DNA from: Halobacteriales archaeon QS_9_70_65 | GTDB lineage: Archaea; Halobacteriota; Halobacteria; Halobacteriales; Haloarculaceae | Length of the DNA stretch: 10,404 nucleotides | NCBI GenBank assembly: GCA_003023535.1 | Contig: PXSC01000049.1 | Span: 1-10,404 of the forward strand | Direction: 5' to 3' | In this document: positions 5,965 to 10,404 of the stretch, in pieces | Position numbering within the stretch: the first letter of the stretch is position 1 | Layout: each line of letters opens with the position of its first letter | The notes under the pieces: generated by a model | The model's database searches: none | Seen by the model: only the letters and a program-made list of their open reading frames with translations | What the model was told of the DNA's origin: nothing | Translations under genes and position numbers: made by a program

Positions 5965-7497
5965 CTACAGCTCACCGTGGCTCTGCGTGCGCCGGAGGTC
6001 CTCGACGCGCTCCGTTATGTCGTCCATCTCGCCGCTTTCCTGCTTGGAGTCGACGTGGCTGTACATCAGCCCCATCCGGTGGTTCGATCGGAGCCGCTCT
6101 TCGTTTCTGTCGAGGAAGTCCCAGTACAGCGCGTTGAACGGACAGGCCCGGTCGCCGGTGTCCTTCGTCTTGTAGTAGCGGCAGTCCCCGCAGTAGTCGC
6201 TCATCTCGTCGATGTAGTTCGCCGAGGAGACGTACGGCTTCGAGGCGAAGACGCCGTCGCCGTACTGGCCCATCTCGACGACGTTCGGCGTCGTCACCCA
6301 GTGGTAGGCGTCGATGTAGGTGGCGTGGAACCACTCGTTGAGCTGCGACGGCTCAACGCCCCACAGCGTCGCGAAGTTCGCCAGCACCATCAGCCGCTGG
6401 ATGTGGTGGGAGTAGCCCCGCTCGCGGACGTCCTCGACGGTCCGGCGGAGACACTCCATGTTCGTCTCGCCGGTCCAGTAGAACTCCGGGAGGTCGTGCG
6501 GTGCCGACAGCTGGTTGGCCTCGGCCAGCCCCGGCATCGCATGCCGGTAGACGTGTCGCATGAACTCCCGCCAGCCGATGAACTGCCGGATGACGCCCTC
6601 GACGGAGTTCAGCGGAACGTCGTCCCGCTCGTGGTAGGCCGCTTCGATCGCCTCGACGGCCTCCATCGGGTGTAGCAGCCCGAGGTTGATCGACGACCCG
6701 AGCAGCGCGTGGGACATCGCCCAGTCGTCGCTCCGCATCGCGTCCTGGTAGGGGCCGAACCCCGGCAGCCGGACGTCGACGAAGTGTTCGAGCTTCCGCT
6801 CGGCCTGCCGGCGGGTGACCGGCCAGACGAGGTCGTCGTCGGCGCCCCAGGTGTCGAACTCCTCGGCGACCCACGCGCTCGTCTCGGCGGTCAGTTCGTC
6901 GTGGTCCGGCTCGTACACCGGCGGCGACTCCCAGTCGTTCGGCGGGAACTCCTGGTTCTCGTCGTCGTAGTTCCACTCCCCGCCGACGGGGTCGCCGTCG
7001 TCGGTCATCAGCACGCCCGTCCGCCGGCGCATCCACCGGTAGAACGTCTCGTGTTTGAACGGCTCCCGGTCGGTCTCGTTGGCCCAGCGGTCGAACGCCT
7101 CGCGGGTGCCGACGAACAGCTCGTTCGGCACCACCTCCAGGCTCCCGCCGGCGTCGTCGACCAGCGTCTCGAACGTCTCGGCGCTGCGGTGGCTCGGCGA
7201 GCGCATCTGCACCAGTTCGTCGTCGGGGTGCCGCTCGAAGTACGTCTCCAGGCCGTCGCCGAACGTGTCGGCCTGGACGTACTCGACGTCGTAGCCCCGT
7301 TCGCGGAGCTCGTCTCGGAACTGTCGCATCCCGGCGAAGACGATCGTCAGCTTCTGGTGGTGGTACCGCATCCGTCTGGCGAAGTCGTGGGCCTCGATCA
7401 GCAGCACGCGCGAGCCCTCGGGCGCCCGGCCGAGCGGCCCGGCCTCCGGGTGGAGCTGCGTCCCCAGCACCCACGGCACCCTGTGTTCGTCAGCCAT
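5965..7497 (-). CDS. Cryptochrome/photolyase of the [4Fe-4S] bacterial-type family ((6-4) photolyase-like)
   Basis: 510 residues, the usual size. The Rossmann-like antenna domain begins WVLGTQLHP (9-17) and contains VLLIEAHDFARRMRYHHQKL (31-50) and VQMRSPSHRSAETFE (96-110). The helical FAD domain includes VTRRQAERKLEHFVDVRLP (227-245), YQDAMRSDDWAMSHALLGSS (250-269), IGWREFMRHVY (307-317), GYSHHIQRLMVLANF (361-375) and VVEMGQYGDGVFASKPYVSS (406-425). Four cysteines at 349, 436, 439 and 452 (ECLRR, YCGDC, ACPF) have the spacing of the [4Fe-4S] ligands known from Agrobacterium PhrB, and the conserved His pair (364-365) matches its 6-4 lesion site. The protein likely repairs (6-4) photoproducts with blue light, a fitting task for a sunlit halophile. 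The open frame upstream of 7497 (about 229 further codons) is low-complexity and lacks homology, so the ATG at 7495-7497, right before MADEHRVPWVLGTQ, is chosen. Confidence 0.92.
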   Translation of the reverse strand: MADEHRVPWVLGTQLHPEAGPLGRAPEGSRVLLIEAHDFARRMRYHHQKLTIVFAGMRQFRDELRERGYDVEYVQADTFGDGLETYFERHPDDELVQMRSPSHRSAETFETLVDDAGGSLEVVPNELFVGTREAFDRWANETDREPFKHETFYRWMRRRTGVLMTDDGDPVGGEWNYDDENQEFPPNDWESPPVYEPDHDELTAETSAWVAEEFDTWGADDDLVWPVTRRQAERKLEHFVDVRLPGFGPYQDAMRSDDWAMSHALLGSSINLGLLHPMEAVEAIEAAYHERDDVPLNSVEGVIRQFIGWREFMRHVYRHAMPGLAEANQLSAPHDLPEFYWTGETNMECLRRTVEDVRERGYSHHIQRLMVLANFATLWGVEPSQLNEWFHATYIDAYHWVTTPNVVEMGQYGDGVFASKPYVSSANYIDEMSDYCGDCRYYKTKDTGDRACPFNALYWDFLDRNEERLRSNHRMGLMYSHVDSKQESGEMDDITERVEDLRRTQSHGEL

Positions 7498-7847
7498 ACC
7501 GTACTGCGGGGTCTCACCGACGATCGGCGCGGTCACTACCGTAGCCTGGGGCGTGATCCACTTAGCAGGTGCGGTCGGTCCGACGCCGACCGGGGCCCGT
7601 CGCCGGAACCGAAGCCGGTCAGCGCATCGTAACCGTCGCCCGGACGCGACCGGGGCCGGACGACCGGACGTCGCGGGGGCGGGCCCGACGGCTCCCGGCC
7701 GAGGAAACACCCGCACCCTCGCGACCGCCGCGCCGGACGTGACGCCGTCGTCGACGGCGACCGCGACCACGACGACCTGCAATCGGAGGGAGACGGCGAC
7801 GGAGGTCGGCGGCGAGACGGCGCCGCACGGCGACCGACGGCGCCGAC
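7498..7847. other. 350-bp stretch without a recognisable gene
   Basis: Both strands are open in several frames because of high GC content, but the translations are Arg/Pro/Thr- or Val-rich without domain, signal peptide or good start. One minus-strand frame reads VSLRLQVVVVAVAVDDGVTS followed by ARVRVFPRP, a beta-like pattern that is more protein-like than its surroundings and could be a decayed gene lying in the same direction as its neighbours. The left end must contain the photolyase promoter, though no clear TATA box is seen about 27 nt from its ATG. Confidence 0.4.
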
Positions 7848-8261
7848 CTACTCGACGGCGGCCAGCTCCGACAGCGCCGCGCGGGCGTCGTCGGACCACG
7901 TCGGGCAGTCCGTCGTCGCGACGTGGAGCCGCCGGCAGGCCGCCGCCGGGGGCGTCCCGCTCAGCGAGACGACCGGCCGGCTCCGGCGCTCCCAGGACAG
8001 CGTCCAATCGGTCGGCGGCTCCACCCGAACGTACCGCGTCGCCTCCTCGGCCGCGAGCGCTGACAGCGGACGCCGCTCGCGACCGGCCGTCGTCGTCCGG
8101 TCGACGACCGCCAGGGCCGTCTCCGGCACCCCCTCCAGGTCGCCGGCGGCCGCGAGGAACCGGCCGAGCCCGTCGGCCGTCCACGTCAGCGAGCAGTGCG
8201 TCGCGAACGTCTCCACGTGGACCGGCGGGTCGACGGGAAGTCGCCGTGGAGCGTCGGTCAC
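7848..8261 (-). CDS. Uncharacterised haloarchaeal protein
   Basis: 137 residues from a GTG start (8259-8261). The translation has ordinary protein composition: VDPPVHVETFATHCSLTWTA (10-29), LGRFLAAAGDLEGVPETALAV (32-52), YVRVEPPTDWTLSWERRSRP (77-96) and CRRLHVATTDCPTWSDDARA (109-128). It has no signal peptide or membrane segment and looks like a small alpha/beta domain. Three cysteines (23, 109, 119) are present but not in a recognisable metal motif. I do not recognise the family. It starts 31 bp after the stop of the gene at 8293-8616 on the same strand and is probably transcribed with it. The longer plus-strand frame overlapping it is Arg-rich and rejected. Confidence 0.65.
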   Translation of the reverse strand: MTDAPRRLPVDPPVHVETFATHCSLTWTADGLGRFLAAAGDLEGVPETALAVVDRTTTAGRERRPLSALAAEEATRYVRVEPPTDWTLSWERRSRPVVSLSGTPPAAACRRLHVATTDCPTWSDDARAALSELAAVE

Positions 8262-8292
8262 GCGTCGCTCGGGCGGCGGCCCGCCGGCCCCG

Positions 8293-8616
8293 TCACTCCA
8301 GCTTACCCCGCCAGCGCAGGGAGTTGCGGTTCAGCGCCTCGACGGCCGGCCGTCCCGCCTCGAGCAGCCGGTCGGCGAGGGCGACGGCCTCCTCCAGCTC
8401 CGCCGCTGAGAGGTGTTCGTAGGCCGGTCGACCGTCGACGTGGTCGTACCACACGTCGCCGAAGACGTCGTCGAGGACGACGCGGCCGAAGCAGTGGTCC
8501 TCGGAAATCGGCCAGTCCTCGTTGCGGGCCGCCCGCGGGAGCTCCTCGGTGACCCGCCGGACGTACGCCGCCCGGAGCTCGGAGATGTCGTCGCCGTCGA
8601 GGGTCCGCTGTCCCAT
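8293..8616 (-). CDS. Conserved small haloarchaeal protein of unknown function
   Basis: 107 residues starting MGQRTLDGDDISELRAAYVR and ending LNRNSLRWRGKLE. Seen: a helical N-terminus, then NEDWPISEDHCFGRVVLDDV (32-51), VFGDVWYDHVDGRPAYEHLS (51-70), and a final helix pair with LEEAVALADRLLEAGRPAVE. The His-Cys-Phe-x-Arg-Val-x-Leu-Asp and the Trp-Tyr-x-His-Val patterns look like conserved surface or active-site residues. I recall similar proteins from other haloarchaea without assigned function. No membrane segment or signal is present, so it should be cytoplasmic. It heads a probable two-gene transcript with the gene at 7848-8261 and is divergent from the membrane operon starting at 8728, sharing the 111-bp intergenic region with it. 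Confidence 0.75.
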   Translation of the reverse strand: MGQRTLDGDDISELRAAYVRRVTEELPRAARNEDWPISEDHCFGRVVLDDVFGDVWYDHVDGRPAYEHLSAAELEEAVALADRLLEAGRPAVEALNRNSLRWRGKLE

Positions 8617-8693
8617 ACGCGCCGTCGGGCCCGCAGGCGGTTCAGTTCTTCGCGGCGGGACGTCACCCTCCCGGCCCGGCGGGACCGGAGCGT

Positions 8694-8702
8694 CGAATTA
8701 AT
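8694..8702 (+). promoter_or_regulatory. Putative TATA box of the two-gene membrane operon
   Basis: CGAATTAAT is a clear A/T patch in an otherwise GC-rich divergent intergenic region. It is centred about 29 nt upstream of the ATG at 8728, again fitting leaderless transcription and deciding that start over the long upstream frame. Confidence 0.55.
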
Positions 8703-8727
8703 CCGGGCGGGCGTCGTGGGTGACGGT

Positions 8728-8949
8728 ATGATTCGGATTCGCGACCCGAGCCGGGAGACCGTCATCCAGTACGGACTGATGGTGCTGTCGGGACTCGGCT
8801 GCGTAACCGCGGCCGTCGCGCCGATCGAGCCGACGCAGCAGGTCGCGCTAGTGTCGGTGATGCTGGGCGTGACCGTCGGCCTGTGGGTCGGCCACCTCGT
8901 GCAGACGCTCCAGGGCGCCGTCGACGACGTCACGCAGATCAATGGCTGA
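8728..8949 (+). CDS. Small two-helix membrane protein
   Basis: 73 residues. Two hydrophobic segments, about 13-33 (IQYGLMVLSGLGCVTAAVAPI) and 38-60 (QVALVSVMLGVTVGLWVGHL onwards), are joined by the short turn EPTQ, giving a hairpin with both ends probably in the cytoplasm (basic RIRDPSRE start). The tail LQGAVDDVTQING is polar. No family recognised. Its last 8 bases overlap the start of the next gene, a strong sign of translational coupling and a shared function. A start at 8413 in the same frame would run antisense through the gene at 8293-8616 and is rejected. Confidence 0.75.
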   Translation: MIRIRDPSRETVIQYGLMVLSGLGCVTAAVAPIEPTQQVALVSVMLGVTVGLWVGHLVQTLQGAVDDVTQING

Positions 8950-9799
8950 GACGGAGCGGACGCCCGGTCTCGGCGCGTTCCTGGTCCTCGTCCTGGTCGT
9001 GACGTCGTCGTTCGTCATCGTCTTCCAGCAGACGCTTCCGGAGGGCGTCGCCACGACCCTCAGCTGGGTCGTCATCGGCGTCAGCGCCGTCAGCGCCATG
9101 ATGGGGTTCGTGCTCGAGGCGCTGAGTTACTTCGACCGCGACGGCGAGGCCGAACGGACGGAGCCGGCCGACCCGACGCCGACGACCAGCAGCCGTCCGT
9201 GGGTGCCGGACGGCGACGTGAAGCCGCTGCCGCCGCTGATCAACTTCGACGACGAACTCGAGCAGCTGTACGACTACTTCGACGGGGAGTTCCCGAGCCA
9301 GGCGGAGACGTTCCTCGAGGGGTACAAGCGGATGAAGACCGCCGACCGGGGCCAGCGCGGCACCATCGCCAGCGACGTCCGGGCGGGGCTGAACCCCATC
9401 ATCGTCCTCGTCGACGACCCGGAGGTCGAGTCGATGCTCTCTCAGATGGGCGAGGACCTCTTCGCTTACGTCAAGACCGACGGCGCGGAGCTGGTCAGCG
9501 TCGACCGCTATGCCCTGTACGACGACGGCAGGAAGACGCCGGTCGACGAGCTCCAGGGCCGGCAGGCACGTATCAGGGCGAGCGTGAGCAACGACGGCGA
9601 GTCGATGAAGACCGACGTGCTGTTGCGGTTCACCGACGGCGACGGAATCGAGATCAAGCGGACGAAGCTCCCCGTCGGCGAGGTACCGACGGCGGCGACG
9701 AAGGAGCTGAACACGCAGGTGTACGTCCCGTCGGTGGCGTCGTCCGTGTCGGTGTCGCCCGTTCCCGCGGCCGCCTCGCGGGAAGTACTCGATATGTGA
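8942..9799 (+). CDS. Membrane protein with two N-terminal helices and a soluble domain, unknown function
   Basis: 285 residues. Two membrane segments (about 11-29, GAFLVLVLVVTSSFVIVFQ, and 37-61, ATTLSWVVIGVSAVSAMMGF onwards) form an N-terminal hairpin. A charged, Pro/Thr-rich linker (65-98) leads to a soluble, presumably cytoplasmic domain: LINFDDELEQLYDYFDGEFP (99-118), FLEGYKRMKTADRGQRGTIA (124-143), NPIIVLVDDPEVESMLSQMG (151-170), and a beta-like part with RIRASVSNDGESMKTDVLLRF (210-230). The end is Ser/Val-rich. I recognise no domain, active site or nucleotide-binding motif. The 8-nt overlap with the preceding two-helix protein suggests the pair forms a membrane complex with four helices per unit. 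It converges on the serine acetyltransferase gene with 67 bp between stops. Confidence 0.8.
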   Translation: MAETERTPGLGAFLVLVLVVTSSFVIVFQQTLPEGVATTLSWVVIGVSAVSAMMGFVLEALSYFDRDGEAERTEPADPTPTTSSRPWVPDGDVKPLPPLINFDDELEQLYDYFDGEFPSQAETFLEGYKRMKTADRGQRGTIASDVRAGLNPIIVLVDDPEVESMLSQMGEDLFAYVKTDGAELVSVDRYALYDDGRKTPVDELQGRQARIRASVSNDGESMKTDVLLRFTDGDGIEIKRTKLPVGEVPTAATKELNTQVYVPSVASSVSVSPVPAAASREVLDM

Positions 9800-9866
9800 G
9801 CCGCCGGGGTAGCGACCGGCCGTCGGCCCGCGCGCGTCGCGCCGCGACCATATCGCGACCTCGCAG

Positions 9867-10404
9867 TTAGTCGTTGGACTTCCGCCGCTGGTCGGGATGG
9901 TCGGCGACGAAGACGCTCGTGTCGTCGGGGACGTCGTCGGTCACCCAGGAGTTGGCGCCGATGCTCACGTCGTCGCCGATCTCGATCGCGCCGAGGACGT
10001 TACTTCCGGCGCCGATGACGACGTGGTCGCCGATGTCGGGGTGGCGCTTGTAGTCTTTCGCCAGCAGGTTGTCGGCGTCTTCGGCCTCCTCGAAGTGGAG
10101 CGCCCCCAGGGTGACGTTCTGGTAGATCCGGACCCAGTCGCCGACGGTCGTCGTCTCGCCGACCACCACGCCCGTCCCGTGGTCGACGAAGAAGTACTCG
10201 CCGATCTCCGCTCCGGGGTGGACGTCGATGCCGGTCTCGGTTTTGGCGTACTCGGCGAGCTCGCGGGCGTAGGCGAACCGCTCCCGCTCGTAGAGGACGT
10301 GGGCCACGCGGTGGATCAGGACGGCCTGAAAGCCCGGATACGACCGGATGATCTCGCAGTAGCTCTTCGCGGCGGGGTCGCCCTTGTAGGCGGCCTCGAC
10401 GTCC
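9867..10404 (-). CDS. cysE: Serine O-acetyltransferase, N-terminus beyond the window
   Basis: The last 179 residues of the enzyme that moves acetyl from acetyl-CoA to serine, the first step of cysteine synthesis. The visible part begins with DVEAAYKGDPAAKSYCEIIR and SYPGFQAVLIHRVAHVLY, the helical region typical of the family. The left-handed beta-helix follows, with hexapeptide repeats: GIDVHPGAEIGEYFFVDHGT, GVVVGETTTVGDWVRIYQNV, TLGAL, then HPDIGDHVVIGAGSNVLGAI, EIGDDVSIGANSWVTDDVP. The HPGA and DHGTG histidines and the loop with a Lys-rich insert (KDYKRHPD) match the active site. The C-terminus (VADHPDQRRKSND) is short and lacks the long cysteine-synthase-binding tail ending in Ile known in bacterial CysE, so a stable complex of the bacterial type looks unlikely. 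The frame is open to the right edge; an internal GTG near 10307 is not the start because homology continues upstream. Confidence 0.93.
   Translation of the reverse strand, partial: DVEAAYKGDPAAKSYCEIIRSYPGFQAVLIHRVAHVLYERERFAYARELAEYAKTETGIDVHPGAEIGEYFFVDHGTGVVVGETTTVGDWVRIYQNVTLGALHFEEAEDADNLLAKDYKRHPDIGDHVVIGAGSNVLGAIEIGDDVSIGANSWVTDDVPDDTSVFVADHPDQRRKSND

Noticed and set aside
7498..8184. Extension of the photolyase frame upstream to about 8184
   Set aside because: It is low-complexity, runs antisense to nothing conserved and overlaps the gene at 7848-8261 out of frame. The photolyase family begins at MADEHRVPWVLGTQ.
7553..8422. Long plus-strand open frame of 289 codons
   Set aside because: Composition is Arg/Pro/Thr/Ala-rich, typical of an antisense shadow in GC-rich DNA. 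It lies opposite two better minus-strand genes.
1..10404. tRNA, rRNA, CRISPR array or replication origin
   Set aside because: No tRNA-like arms, regular spaced repeats or origin-type repeat with an adjacent replication initiator gene were seen.

Overview
The window is very GC-rich. It has acidic proteins, a Tat-type lipoprotein signal, and several genes whose start codon lies about 25-30 nt downstream of an AT-rich TATA-like box, as expected for leaderless transcripts. Together with haloarchaea-typical families (dUTPase of the 'MYRSGAF' type, N-terminally extended RNase HI, [4Fe-4S] photolyase), this points to the chromosome of a halophilic archaeon (class Halobacteria). I do not assign a genus.

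Layout. At the left edge, reading leftwards, lie a partial glutamate-cysteine-ligase-like gene (1-838) and a NifU-C-like Fe-S scaffold gene that lacks its normal N-terminal half (942-1169). Next come a Tat lipoprotein (1322-1783, +) and a small acidic protein (1780-2088, -) whose stop codons overlap. A dUTPase/dCTP-deaminase-like gene (2163-2541) follows, broken by an internal out-of-frame deletion. An AT-rich island (about 2590-2729) precedes a membrane-tethered regulator with two tandem winged-helix domains (2730-4049). A frameshifted remnant of a pyridoxamine-phosphate-oxidase-like flavin protein occupies 4097-4474, followed by a TIM-barrel sugar phosphate isomerase/epimerase (4523-5266).

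On the minus strand follow RNase HI (5275-5937) and an FeS-type cryptochrome/photolyase (5965-7497). These are 27 bp apart and probably co-transcribed, a plausible DNA-repair pair. A 350-bp stretch with no recognisable gene (7498-7847) separates them from two small uncharacterised haloarchaeal genes (7848-8261 and 8293-8616), which diverge from a two-gene membrane operon (8728-8949 and 8942-9799) of unknown function. The right edge holds a partial serine O-acetyltransferase (9867-10404, -).

Most of the window is housekeeping or conserved haloarchaeal material. No mobile element, CRISPR array, rRNA or tRNA is visible. The main oddities are three damaged genes within 3.5 kb (NifU-like, dUTPase-like, PPOX-like), the membrane-tethered double winged-helix regulator behind its AT-rich promoter region, and the uncharacterised two-gene membrane operon. 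I see no strong evidence for a complete new multi-gene system; the membrane operon is the best candidate for undescribed biology.
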